From positions 1 through 64,000 of the forward strand of contig NZ_LZSX01000089.1 of assembly GCF_001665835.1 (NCBI RefSeq): a stretch of DNA of 64,000 bases. Direction: 5' to 3'. Position numbers and translations under genes: made by a program. Below are positions 34,749 through 43,191 of this stretch, piece by piece; positions within the stretch are counted from its first letter, which is position 1; each line of letters begins with the position of its first letter. The notes beneath the pieces were generated by a model. It was not told the origin of the DNA and did no database searches. It saw nothing but the letters and a program-made list of their open reading frames with translations. This stretch comes from Mycobacterium colombiense. GTDB lineage: Bacteria > Actinomycetota > Actinomycetes > Mycobacteriales > Mycobacteriaceae.

Positions 34749-35897
34749 TCATTTCGCCGAACGACCCGCCTTTTCAAACTCGTATACGCGCAGATTATGC
34801 TCCTCCGGCGTCCCAAACATGCCGCGGTACAACGTAATCCGGCGAAGGTACAGGTGCAGGTCGTGCTCCCAGGTGACGCCGATGCCGCCGTGCATCTGCA
34901 CACACGCCTGGACGATCTGACCCGCCATCTCGCCCACGTAGGACTTGGCGATGCTGGCCGACAAATTCGCCTCCGGCGCGCGGGCCGCCACGTCGGCGAC
35001 CGCCGCCGAGGTGGTGGCGCGACAGGCTTCCAGCCAGAGCTTCATGTCGGCGAACTTGTGCTTGAGTGCCTGATACGACGCCAACGGGCGACCGAATGTG
35101 TGACGGTCCAGCGCCCACCGCACGGTGAGGTCGAACACCGTCTGCAGGGCGCCGACCACCTCGGCGCATTGCAGCACCTGGGCGATCTGGCTTTGTCGAT
35201 CGACGAGCGCAGCCGTCTCGCCCGCGGTGCCGACGGCCGCCGACCGCGGCACCACGACGCCGTCGAAGTACACGCGGCCGTATTGCTTGACCAGATCGAC
35301 CGACTGCTGGGGCTCGATCCGGACCCCCGGCACGTCCGTCGCGACCAGGAACTGACGTATCTCGGCATCCGCGCCGCAGCGCGCCACCACCAGCAGCAGC
35401 GCACTCTGGGCGGCCGCCTCGACGCGATCCTTGATGCCGTCGATGCGGTAACCGGAGTCGGTTTCGGTGGCCGTGACCGACGGATCCAGCGGTGCCCAGC
35501 CCGGGCCCGGCTCACAGACCGCCCACGACGCCACGGATTCACCCGCTATCAGCGCCTCGATGGCGTCGGCGTGCTCGCCCGAGTTTGTGCACTCGACAAG
35601 CCCGGCCAGCACGGTGCTGACCGGGTACAGCGGTCCGGGCGCCACCGTCTTGCCGAGTTGCTCGGCGACCATCGCCAGATCGGCGAAGCCGTTCTCCGAG
35701 ACGCTTCCGCCGCCCAGCTCCTCCGGCACGAGCAGGCCCGTCCAGCCGAGCTCCGCGGCGCGCTGCCACCACGCGGGGTCGAATGACGTGCCCGCGGCGT
35801 GCAGCTCCCGCACCCGGCGCAGCGGCGCTTCCTTTTCCAGGAACGCCTGGGTGGTCGAGGTGAAAAGGATCTTTTCGGGAGAGTCGAGGGTGGTCAT
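34749..35897 (-). CDS. Acyl-CoA dehydrogenase (FadE), partner subunit
   Basis: The 382-residue protein has WGTGLLVPEELGG-like spacing (ELGWTGLLVPEELGGGSVSE), DRHTFGRPLASYQALKHKFADMK, and VQMHGGIGVTWEHDLHLYLRRI in the C-terminal helical domain. It fits the second chain of an alpha2beta2 FadE with the downstream gene. ATG 35897 is chosen; the frame is open to 35942. The 213-bp gap upstream holds a TTACNGTA element at 36021. Confidence 0.9.
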   Translation of the reverse strand: MTTLDSPEKILFTSTTQAFLEKEAPLRRVRELHAAGTSFDPAWWQRAAELGWTGLLVPEELGGGSVSENGFADLAMVAEQLGKTVAPGPLYPVSTVLAGLVECTNSGEHADAIEALIAGESVASWAVCEPGPGWAPLDPSVTATETDSGYRIDGIKDRVEAAAQSALLLVVARCGADAEIRQFLVATDVPGVRIEPQQSVDLVKQYGRVYFDGVVVPRSAAVGTAGETAALVDRQSQIAQVLQCAEVVGALQTVFDLTVRWALDRHTFGRPLASYQALKHKFADMKLWLEACRATTSAAVADVAARAPEANLSASIAKSYVGEMAGQIVQACVQMHGGIGVTWEHDLHLYLRRITLYRGMFGTPEEHNLRVYEFEKAGRSAK

Positions 35898-36020
35898 AGT
35901 GCCGAGGGGATCCTTCTTGACATTCGATCGCTGCGGCTGCAACGGAATCGGTTTGAGTGTTTGATCATCCGCCCGATCGGTCCTCGGTTGGCTGCCGATT
36001 CTGATGTTAGCAACGCTGGA

Positions 36021-36029
36021 TACGGTAAG
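36021..36029. promoter_or_regulatory. TTACNGTAA-like site upstream of the FadE pair
   Basis: TACGGTAAG reads CTTACCGTA on the leftward strand, about 125 bp before the FadE start 35897. It matches eight of nine positions of the recurring TTACNGTAA palindrome. Confidence 0.35.
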
Positions 36030-36110
36030 AGATACCGGAGTTCAGTCGGTAAAAGCGGGGACGAGCACGCAAGTCGAGACGGTCGGCGTGGTCACTCGCA
36101 CACGGTTGCG

Positions 36111-37070
36111 CTACATGGCGAACACGCGCCGCACCGCCTGCGCGTGCAGCGCCCTATTCTCCTGGGAAACAACCCAATCGGGGACCATCGAGTCGAAGCC
36201 GTTGAAGGTCGCGGCGATCACGTGCAATTCGGTGTGGACGTACGCGTGTAGCAGCCGGTTGGCGTAGTCGATGGCCTCGTCCCGGCACGGATCGATCTCG
36301 GAGCAGCTGACGAACGTGGGCGGCAGGCCTTCGAGATTGGCCCGGTGCGCGGGGACGTGCTGACCGTTGGCCCGGGCGTCGCCGAGATAGTGGTTCCACG
36401 CCCGGCTCACGGCCGGACCGTTGAGACCTGGGGTGCGCTGGAATTCCCGACGCGACGGCGTGGCATCGGAATCGAGCATCGGCTGGTGCAGGATCTGCAT
36501 CAGGATCGCCGGACCTTCCTGGTCGAACATGCGCTGGGTCAGACCCGCGACCAGCGCCGCGCCCGCATCACGGCCCATTACCGCGATGCGGCTCGCGTCG
36601 GCGTCCAGCTCCGCGCTGTTCTCGACGGCGTAGCGGAAGGCCGCCTCGACATCGTCGAGCGCCGCCGGGCAAGGATTTTCGGGGGCCAGTCGGTAGTCGA
36701 CCGAAATCACCAGACAATCGCCGTCACGGGCCAGCTCCACGCAGTGCGCGTGGTCCGTCTCCAGGTTCCCGGTGACGAACCCGCCGCCATGCGCGTACAG
36801 AACCAGCGGCGCGGAGGATTCGGTGCGGCCGCGGTACAACCGCAGGCCCAGCTGCCGACCGTCCGGACCGGCGATGGATCGTGAATCGATGGGGACGCCG
36901 GTGGCATCGGCCGCTGCGGCGCGCTGCGCGGCCAGCAGGTTGGCGTGTTCGCGCTCGGCGGGCAGTGTCTCGGTGCGGAATTCGAAGGCGCCCAACTCCA
37001 CGGCGGCATCGCGCAGCACCGGATCGATGCGACTGAGGCCGTGCGGCCGGGCCAGGTTCGTCTGTGTCAT
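36111..37070 (-). CDS. HSL-family alpha/beta-hydrolase fold protein lacking the catalytic Ser and His
   Basis: The 319-residue protein is a clear hormone-sensitive-lipase-type alpha/beta hydrolase with an intact oxyanion motif HGGGF (94-98), VDYRLAPENPCPAAL, and the acid-region DPCRDEA (Asp260). The nucleophile elbow G-x-S-x-G reads GRDAG, so Ser is Asp168, and the usual His before GF is Asn290 (FNGFDS). Both codons are unambiguous in the DNA. It is therefore predicted not to be a serine esterase and may be a ligand-binding pseudoenzyme or use different chemistry. Its promoter region carries TTACCGTAA at 37129. Confidence 0.88.
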   Translation of the reverse strand: MTQTNLARPHGLSRIDPVLRDAAVELGAFEFRTETLPAEREHANLLAAQRAAAADATGVPIDSRSIAGPDGRQLGLRLYRGRTESSAPLVLYAHGGGFVTGNLETDHAHCVELARDGDCLVISVDYRLAPENPCPAALDDVEAAFRYAVENSAELDADASRIAVMGRDAGAALVAGLTQRMFDQEGPAILMQILHQPMLDSDATPSRREFQRTPGLNGPAVSRAWNHYLGDARANGQHVPAHRANLEGLPPTFVSCSEIDPCRDEAIDYANRLLHAYVHTELHVIAATFNGFDSMVPDWVVSQENRALHAQAVRRVFAM

Positions 37071-37128
37071 ATCAACTCATTTTTCGGGCTCGTCGTGCGG
37101 GCTCATCGGCGGTCCCGGAAGGTCAGCC

Positions 37129-37137
37129 TTACCGTAA
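37129..37137. promoter_or_regulatory. TTACNGTAA site upstream of the pseudo-esterase
   Basis: TTACCGTAA is a perfect palindrome around C and lies 59 bp upstream of the leftward ATG 37070. Confidence 0.45.
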
Positions 37138-37311
37138 ACCACCTTCAAGGTAGACCTGCGCTTTTAGGCGGTGGCACACCAGGTGCTCGGCGCCGCGAAA
37201 CGAGCCCGGCGGGCCGGCCGCGGTAGAAATGGGGCCACATCGAGTGGGCCTTCGGCGCGCCGCGGATCCGTAGCCGGTCGGCCGGGCGAGCACCAGCCAT
37301 TGGGCTTCGTT

Positions 37312-37331
37312 GCTATCTATACTATGATAGC
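37312..37331. promoter_or_regulatory. CTANNNTAG site E with outer inverted repeat
   Basis: CTATGATAG (37322-37330) lies inside a wider repeat GCTATC (37312-37317) / GATAGC (37326-37331). TACTAT overlaps it as a possible -10 for the rightward P450-ADH operon. Confidence 0.55.
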
Positions 37332-37427
37332 TATTTTCCGCTCAGTACCCACCCGCCGTGGACTTCGCGGGCACTCGTCGTCCGGTCCGCGTAAACCGCC
37401 TTATCCGTTGCTTCAGGAGGAGCGCTG

Positions 37428-38660
37428 ATGACGCTCAGCACCGGCCCGAACGGTCAGCCCGTCGTACCCTCACTCGATTTCACCGGTGAAACCAGCCCCT
37501 ACCCGTTTTTTCAACACATGCGTCACACCGACCCGGTGTGGCACGGTTCTATGAGCGATAACACCCAGTTGCCGGAAGAGCTGCAACCCAGTGACGAGTG
37601 GGTCCTGTTCGATTACGGCGGTGTATCCCAAGCCTTTCGCGACGACCGGATCTTCACGTCGGCCGCCTACGACAAGACGATCGGATTGGTGATGGGACAC
37701 ACCATCCTGGCGATGGGCGGCCGGGAGCATCACGATCACCGCAACCTGGTGGCCAAGGCGTTCCGCGCGACCGCACTGGAACGCTGGGAACCGTCTGTCA
37801 TCGGGCCGGTCTGCGAGCGACTGGTCGACGAGATCAAGAACGACGGTCATGCCGATCTGGTGAAGGCGGTGACTTTCGAATTTCCCACCCGGATCATCTC
37901 GACACTGCTCGGTCTGCCCGCGGAGGACCTGGACCTCTTCCGGCGTCTGTCCCTGGACCTGATTTCGATTCCGACCGACATCGAGGCGGGATTGAACGCC
38001 GCCGCAGAGCTTTACGATTATTTCCTCAAACAGGTCGAGCAGCGCAGGCGCAAGCGCACCGATGACATCATCGGCGACTTGGTCGCCGCCGAGATCGACG
38101 GCGAGAAACTCACCGACGAGGCCATCATCGCCTTCTTGCGGTTGCTGCTCCCGGCCGGCCTGGAGACCACCTATCGCTCATCGGGCAATCTGCTCTACCT
38201 GCTGCTGACCCACCCCGAACAACTCGCGATGGTCAACCAGGACCGGTCACTGATACCGATGGCGATCGAGGAGGGCCTGCGGTTCGAAACGCCACTGACC
38301 ATGGTCATGCGGACTACGACCGAAGAGGTCGAAATCGGCGGTAAGACAATCCCTGCCGAGGCCCAGATCGACATGTGTATGGGCTCGGCCAACCGTGACG
38401 AGACCCGCTGGACCGATCCCGACACGTTCGACATCCGCCGGCCGCGGCAATCCCACATCGCCTTCGCCGGGGGTATCCACATGTGCCTCGGCATGCACCT
38501 GGCCCGGCTGGAAACCCGGGTCATGTTGAACAGCCTGTTGGACCGCGTCGAAAATCTGGCGTTCGTGCCCGACGACGGAACCGGCGAGGAATCCAAGATC
38601 GTCGGGCTCACCTTCCGGTCGCCGAACAAGCTTCCGGTGACATTCGCCCCCGCCGCATGA
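37428..38660 (+). CDS. Cytochrome P450 (paralogue of the P450 at 56639)
   Basis: The 410-residue protein has the I-helix AGLETT (Glu in place of the more usual Asp), K-helix EEGLRFET, and heme loop FAGGIHMCLGMHLA. The stretch LLLPAGLETTYRSSGNLL is shared exactly with the P450 at 56639, and the two align along their full length, so they are paralogues. GGAGGAGCG precedes ATG 37428. The next gene, an alcohol dehydrogenase, starts inside its stop (ATGA), indicating hydroxylation followed by oxidation of the new alcohol. Confidence 0.94.
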   Translation: MTLSTGPNGQPVVPSLDFTGETSPYPFFQHMRHTDPVWHGSMSDNTQLPEELQPSDEWVLFDYGGVSQAFRDDRIFTSAAYDKTIGLVMGHTILAMGGREHHDHRNLVAKAFRATALERWEPSVIGPVCERLVDEIKNDGHADLVKAVTFEFPTRIISTLLGLPAEDLDLFRRLSLDLISIPTDIEAGLNAAAELYDYFLKQVEQRRRKRTDDIIGDLVAAEIDGEKLTDEAIIAFLRLLLPAGLETTYRSSGNLLYLLLTHPEQLAMVNQDRSLIPMAIEEGLRFETPLTMVMRTTTEEVEIGGKTIPAEAQIDMCMGSANRDETRWTDPDTFDIRRPRQSHIAFAGGIHMCLGMHLARLETRVMLNSLLDRVENLAFVPDDGTGEESKIVGLTFRSPNKLPVTFAPAA

Positions 38661-39814
38661 TAAGCCGCGCAGCGATCCTGCACGACGTCGGCGGCCCGTG
38701 GTCCGTCGAGGAATTCGAGCTCGACCCCCCCAAGGCCGGTGAGGTCCTGGTGCAGATGGCGGCGGCCGGCTTGTGCCATTCCGACGATCACATCCTCAAA
38801 GGTGACATGTCGGCGCCCAACGAGGTGATGCGATCGATGGGGCTGCCGACCATGTTCCCGACGATCGGTGGCCACGAGGGCTCCGGCATCGTGCGCGAGG
38901 TCGGCCCGGGTGTCACCGACTTCGCGCCGGGTGACCACGTGGTGATGTCGTTCGTGGCCGTGTGCGGCCAATGCCGTTGGTGCGCCAGCGGAATCGAGTA
39001 CCTGTGTGACGTCGGCATCGGCACCATGATCCCGGGGATGCCGACGGACGGCACGTTCCGCCACCACACCGCCGACGGCCGCAACCTTGGCCACATCGCC
39101 AAGATCGGTGCATTCGCCGAACACACCGTGGTATCGACGAATTCCCTGGTGAAGATCGAGCAACACCTGCCACTGACATCGAGCGCTCTGCTGTCGTGCG
39201 CCATCCCGACCGGTTACGGTTCCGTCGCCAACCGGTCCAACATGCGCGCCGGCGATACGGTCGTGGTGATCGGCGTCGGCGGAATCGGCACGGGCGCGAT
39301 CCAGGGAGCCCGCATCAACGGCGCCGCGCAGATCGTCGCGGTGGATCCGGTTGACTTCAAACAGAAGTCGGCGCTGCAGTTCGGCGCGACGCACAGCGCG
39401 GCGACGATCGACGAGGCGCTGGATCTGGTGCGCGGTCTGACCTACGGGGTGATGGCCGACGCGGTGGTTGTCTCGCCCTCGTTGATCACGCCGGCGGACG
39501 TCCGCGACGCCGTGAAGCTCACCCGCAAGGGCGGCACCTGCGTGCTCACCGGCATGACGTCGCAGTTGACCCGGTCGGTCAAGATCGACCTGCAGGACTT
39601 CATCTTGATGAACAAGACGTTGGCGGGCACCATATTCGGCTCGTGCAACCCGAAGGCGGAAATCTCCCGGCTGGCCAGGCTTTATGAGACGGGCCAGCTT
39701 CAGCTCGACGAGATGATCACCAAACGCTATCGCCTCGACGAGGTCAACGACGCCTACGACGATCTGCTCAACGGCAAAATCGTCCGGGGCATCATCGATT
39801 TCGGGGTCGCCTGA
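38657..39814 (+). CDS. Zinc-dependent medium-chain alcohol dehydrogenase (NDMA-dependent type)
   Basis: The 385-residue protein has the catalytic zinc ligands in GLCHSDDH and GGHEGSG, the structural-zinc Cys set CGQCRWCASGIEYLC, and the nucleotide motif GVGGIGTGAIQGA. Overall it resembles the actinobacterial Rxyl_3153/NDMA-dependent alcohol dehydrogenases, which hold NAD tightly and pass electrons to an external acceptor, often mycofactocin-linked. It would oxidise the alcohol made by the coupled P450. ATG 38657 overlaps the P450 stop by 4 bp, so upstream in-frame starts are rejected. Confidence 0.9.
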   Translation: MISRAAILHDVGGPWSVEEFELDPPKAGEVLVQMAAAGLCHSDDHILKGDMSAPNEVMRSMGLPTMFPTIGGHEGSGIVREVGPGVTDFAPGDHVVMSFVAVCGQCRWCASGIEYLCDVGIGTMIPGMPTDGTFRHHTADGRNLGHIAKIGAFAEHTVVSTNSLVKIEQHLPLTSSALLSCAIPTGYGSVANRSNMRAGDTVVVIGVGGIGTGAIQGARINGAAQIVAVDPVDFKQKSALQFGATHSAATIDEALDLVRGLTYGVMADAVVVSPSLITPADVRDAVKLTRKGGTCVLTGMTSQLTRSVKIDLQDFILMNKTLAGTIFGSCNPKAEISRLARLYETGQLQLDEMITKRYRLDEVNDAYDDLLNGKIVRGIIDFGVA

Positions 39815-39823
39815 AGGCTCTGC

Positions 39824-41734
39824 CTACATCTTGATCGCGGGGATCAGCCTGCTCAGGTTCCAGAGCCGGTCCCTTCGCGCCGACAGGCAGGAGATCGCCA
39901 GTGCGACAGCCGTTATCCCAACCAGCACGATGATCGCCTGCCACAGTCGGGCGTCGATGCCGCCGAGTATCAGCTGCCGGAGTCCGTTGACGCCATAGGT
40001 CATCGGGTCGAAGCGGTGCAGGACCTGGAATGGCCGTGACGTGGTTTCCACGGGATACATGCCGCCCGCACTGACGAGCTGCAACATGAGCAGGGCCATG
40101 ATCAGCACCCGGCCCACCGCTGGACCGACAAGCGCATTGATCGCCTGTGTCGCGGCTACGAACGCGGCGGAAATCAGCACCATGAACCCCAGCATCGCCG
40201 CCGGGTGCACGGCGTGCATACCGAGGGCGAACCGCACCACGCAGTAGAGAATGACGGCTTGGAATACCGCGATCACGGCGGCAGGTAGGTAGCTGGCCAG
40301 CACCACGCGGAGCGCGAGCACCTCCGCGGCGATCGCGCGAGCCTGCAAGGGCCGCAGCACCATCCACAGCACCAGGGCGCCGAAGAACAAGGCGAGCGTG
40401 ACAAAGAACGGAGCCATCCCGGTGCCGAAGTTGGGCGCGGCGTTCTCGTGTGAGGCCTCGAGTTGCACCGGACCACCGATGGTGTCGGCGACCGCATCCT
40501 TTTGCTGGGTTGTCCAGTTGGGTACCTGCTTGGCCCCCTCGGCGAGTTTGGTCGCCAGTTCGGCCGATCCCGTCTTGAGTTGTCGTGCGCCGTCGTCGAG
40601 CTTGGCGATGCCGCCGGCCAATTCGGCGTTACCGGTGGCAACTTGCTGGGCTCCGTCGCGCAGTTGGGTGAGCTTGTTCGTCAGGTCCTGTCCCTTGCTG
40701 CCGACCTGGTCGAGCGCGGACCCGAGCGGGCTGCCCGGGTTACGCAACCCCGATGTCATGGCGATCGCCGCGTTCTGCGCGTCGGTGAGCTGCTGGCGGA
40801 TCTGGGGCGTCAACTGGTGACCCCGGAGCTGATCTTGGACGCTCCGCAGGTTGTTTGCCAGCGGATCCTGTCGTGCGGAGAGCTGATCGATCACCGATGA
40901 AAGCGAGTTTGCGGCGGCATCCTGCGCCGCGGCGATGGCACCGATCTGGTCGTTGGCCTGCTGAAGCGCGGTTGCGCCCTGTTGCAGTTGCTGTGTGCTG
41001 CCGCCGATTTGCGACACCGCCTTGGTCACCGCGAGCAGCGGGTCGGTGGCCTGGTTGATTCCGTCTGACAGTTGCTTGGCACCGGTGGCAAGCGTTGCCG
41101 AGCCGGACCGCGCGGTGTCCAGACCGGCCACCAGCTGACCGGCGCCGTCATCGAGTTGAGCGGCCCCGTCTGCGGCCTGCTTGATACCCGATCCCGACGA
41201 AACCACTACCGACAGCATCTGATTGACGGCCTGTCCCGAGATCCGGCTGGACACGGCGTTGAGAACCTGGCCGATGGCGGTACGACCGATACTCGTGGAG
41301 ATGTAGTTGTTGGCGTCGTTGTAGACGGCGATCAGGTTGGCCTTCTTGGGTTGCCCGGTCACCGGCGAAGCGATCGCCGCGCTGAAGTCCGGCGGCAACT
41401 CGACCATGAAGTAGTACTTGCCGTGGTCGACTCCGTTGCGTGCCTCCGGTAAGTCCACGACGTGCCAGTCCAGCCCGCCGTCCGCGGTCAGGCTCTTGGC
41501 GATCTCCGCGCCGGCGTTGAACTGCTGCCCGGACACGACGGCGCCACGGTCGGAGTTGACCAGCGCCACCGGCATCTTGTTGGTGTGGCCGAAGGGATCC
41601 CAGAACGCCCACAGGTACAGCGCCCCATACACCAGGGGCAGCAGCATCAGTACGACGATGGCCACGCGCGTCAATCGGCTGCGGCCGAAACGTTTGATCT
41701 CCGAGCCAAAGGCGAGTCCAGCCAGCATCGTCAT
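39824..41734 (-). CDS. YhgE/Pip-type ABC-2-like membrane protein
   Basis: The 636-residue protein has one N-terminal transmembrane helix (about 22-45), a large extracytoplasmic region (about 50-420) rich in heptad-like Gln, Ala and Leu repeats suggestive of a long coiled coil (for example LQQGATALQQANDQIGAIAA), and about five C-terminal helices (from 425). This is the YhgE/Pip plan related to ABC-2 permeases. MYPVETTSRPFQVLHRFDPMTYGVNGLR matches the ABC-2 C-terminal signature. It overlaps the upstream ABC-like gene by 4 bp, implying a complex. The cargo is unknown. Confidence 0.88.
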   Translation of the reverse strand: MTMLAGLAFGSEIKRFGRSRLTRVAIVVLMLLPLVYGALYLWAFWDPFGHTNKMPVALVNSDRGAVVSGQQFNAGAEIAKSLTADGGLDWHVVDLPEARNGVDHGKYYFMVELPPDFSAAIASPVTGQPKKANLIAVYNDANNYISTSIGRTAIGQVLNAVSSRISGQAVNQMLSVVVSSGSGIKQAADGAAQLDDGAGQLVAGLDTARSGSATLATGAKQLSDGINQATDPLLAVTKAVSQIGGSTQQLQQGATALQQANDQIGAIAAAQDAAANSLSSVIDQLSARQDPLANNLRSVQDQLRGHQLTPQIRQQLTDAQNAAIAMTSGLRNPGSPLGSALDQVGSKGQDLTNKLTQLRDGAQQVATGNAELAGGIAKLDDGARQLKTGSAELATKLAEGAKQVPNWTTQQKDAVADTIGGPVQLEASHENAAPNFGTGMAPFFVTLALFFGALVLWMVLRPLQARAIAAEVLALRVVLASYLPAAVIAVFQAVILYCVVRFALGMHAVHPAAMLGFMVLISAAFVAATQAINALVGPAVGRVLIMALLMLQLVSAGGMYPVETTSRPFQVLHRFDPMTYGVNGLRQLILGGIDARLWQAIIVLVGITAVALAISCLSARRDRLWNLSRLIPAIKM

Positions 41735-42408
41735 TCCTCTCCGGTCAGGATGCGGTGATCGTGAAGTTCATGGTCGGGCGCGTCCGCGCCCAGCGGGTTG
41801 GTCACCCCGACGACGACGGTGCGCTGCTTCGCGATCACGCCCAGCCGGTCGGCCGCGATCGCCCGTCGGGAGTTGTCCCGAACCTGCTCGAGGTCGCCGA
41901 CCACCAGGATCGGACGGTTCGAGAGCAACGCCAGCGTGATTCGCAGCAAAAACAGTTCCAGGTCTGACAATTCGACGATGTACGTGTCATGGGGCGGCGG
42001 GGTCATCTCGCCGAAAACCTCGGTCAGCTCGGCCTGGCCGGCTTGCAGTGGCACAGCTGAGTACCACGGCGCCAGCCACCGGCGTTGCTCGGCGAGCACG
42101 GTCTCCACGGTCACCGATTCCTCGAGCTCGTCGATGTCGTCGAAGGCCGCGATCGAGCAGTTCCGGCGGATCGCGCGCGGGGTTGTTTGACCGAGGACGG
42201 TCAGCGTGCCGTGGCTCGGCTTGAAACGTCCCGCGAGCGTCAGCAGCAGCGTGGTCTGCCCTGGTCCGCCAGGCATCCGAATTGCGTGAAAACCCGGTGG
42301 GAGCGCGAGATCGATATCCGAGAAGAGGGGGCCGTGCTCCCCGTCGACGCCTAAACCGCGGGCGGTGATCACCGGCGCCGCAGGCTCCGGCCCGTCATTT
42401 GTATCCAT
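41731..42408 (-). CDS. Degenerate ABC ATPase-like protein
   Basis: The 225-residue protein follows the ABC fold, but key residues are changed. The Walker A segment reads MPGGPGQTTLL, with Gln51 where Lys is required; the signature LSGGQ is LSDLE (147-151); the Walker B region is ILVVGDLEQ; and the H-loop position has Asn204 (VTNP) instead of His. It is therefore unlikely to hydrolyse ATP. It is coupled to the YhgE-type permease (4-bp overlap) and overlaps the TetR gene by 14 bp. A regulatory or structural subunit is more likely than a motor. Confidence 0.8.
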   Translation of the reverse strand: MDTNDGPEPAAPVITARGLGVDGEHGPLFSDIDLALPPGFHAIRMPGGPGQTTLLLTLAGRFKPSHGTLTVLGQTTPRAIRRNCSIAAFDDIDELEESVTVETVLAEQRRWLAPWYSAVPLQAGQAELTEVFGEMTPPPHDTYIVELSDLELFLLRITLALLSNRPILVVGDLEQVRDNSRRAIAADRLGVIAKQRTVVVGVTNPLGADAPDHELHDHRILTGEE

Positions 42409-43039
42409 GGTGAGGCTCTCCCTGATCGGCGGAAACCGGGACCGATTCCAGCACCGCGGTGATCAGCTGCGCGAGCAGGTCGGGGTTGATGGTCCCGGGA
42501 CGCAGGACCTCCTCCATCGCGATGCCGAGGTTGATCGTGACGACGAGCTGGGCGACGTCGGCCAGCTCCCGATCGGACGCCACGGAGGGGGTGGAGTTGA
42601 CGATGTGCACCGCTTGGTCGGCGGCGGCGGCGCGGCGACGTTCGATGAGGCGCTCGCGCAGCTGGGGGTCGCGCTGGGCGCGCAGCCAGTATTCGACGAA
42701 CAGCACGTAAAAGTCGGAATGGTCGCGAACTGAGTCGAGCCATGACCGGCTCAATTCGCGTGCGGCTGCACCGGTGTCGCCGCCGCTGCTGTCCAGCGCC
42801 GTGGCGATCTGCTTGCCGCGGAGCTCGAACTCGCGGTCGAGCAGCGCTAGGAACAGTCCGTCCTTGGATTCGAAGTTCGAGTAGACCGCGCCTTTTGTGA
42901 AGCCCGCGGACTGGCCGATCGCGTCGATGGTGGCGCCGGCGAACCCCTCGGCGGCGAAAACCTTCGACGCCGCGTCCAGGATCCGGTCACGGACCTCGCC
43001 GCGGGTGGGGCGGGTTCGGAGTGGCTTGACGGGCGACAT
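42395..43039 (-). CDS. TetR-family transcriptional regulator
   Basis: The 214-residue protein has a TetR helix-turn-helix (about 15-65: ILDAASKVFAAEGFAGATIDAIGQSAGFTKGAVYSNFESKDGLFLALLD) and a helical ligand-binding domain. It leads the leftward unit with the ABC-like and YhgE-like genes, which it probably represses along with itself. A TATGCT box six bases before ATG 43039 suggests a leaderless mRNA. Three AGTATC half-sites lie just upstream at 43058-43084. Confidence 0.9.
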   Translation of the reverse strand: MSPVKPLRTRPTRGEVRDRILDAASKVFAAEGFAGATIDAIGQSAGFTKGAVYSNFESKDGLFLALLDREFELRGKQIATALDSSGGDTGAAARELSRSWLDSVRDHSDFYVLFVEYWLRAQRDPQLRERLIERRRAAAADQAVHIVNSTPSVASDRELADVAQLVVTINLGIAMEEVLRPGTINPDLLAQLITAVLESVPVSADQGEPHHGYK

Positions 43040-43052
43040 GGTCACAGCATAC

Positions 43053-43084
43053 TTGACAGTATCGAGTGGATACTAACGAGTATC
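43053..43084. promoter_or_regulatory. Triple half-site operator and -35 box upstream of TetR
   Basis: AGTATC (43058-43063), GATACT (43069-43074) and AGTATC (43079-43084) alternate in orientation, making two overlapping palindromes with spacers of five and four bases. TTGACA (43053-43058) is a perfect rightward -35. The layout fits a TetR operator controlling both directions. Confidence 0.6.
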
Positions 43085-43100
43085 GAAGGGATGGCAGGAG

Positions 43101-43190
43101 ATGGCCGGCGTTGAGCTGGTTATCCGCGGCGGGACGGTGTCCGACGGAACCGACTCGGCGCCGCCGCAGTCGAATTCGCACCCGGGTTTG
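43101..43190 (+). pseudogene. Amidohydrolase/D-aminoacylase N-terminal stump
   Basis: ATG 43101 begins MAGVELVIRGGTVSDGTD, the hallmark opening of D-aminoacylase, dihydropyrimidinase and related amidohydrolases (LVIRGGTVVDGTG-type beta strands). The similarity stops after about 22 codons, and the sequence runs into the end of the convergent SDR gene. No metal-binding HxH motif follows. A promoter-like TTGACA and the TetR half-sites lie upstream. I read it as the 5' remnant of a gene whose body was deleted. Confidence 0.6.
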
Positions 43191-43191
43191 C

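Larger units (their letters stand above)
37071..37427. other. 357-bp intergenic region with two regulatory palindromes
   Basis: No convincing gene lies here. The left part carries TTACCGTAA (37129-37137) 59 bp before the hydrolase start; the right part carries the CTANNNTAG site E in an AT-rich patch 97 bp before the P450 start. The two sites seem to divide the region between two regulators, one for each divergent gene. Confidence 0.6.
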
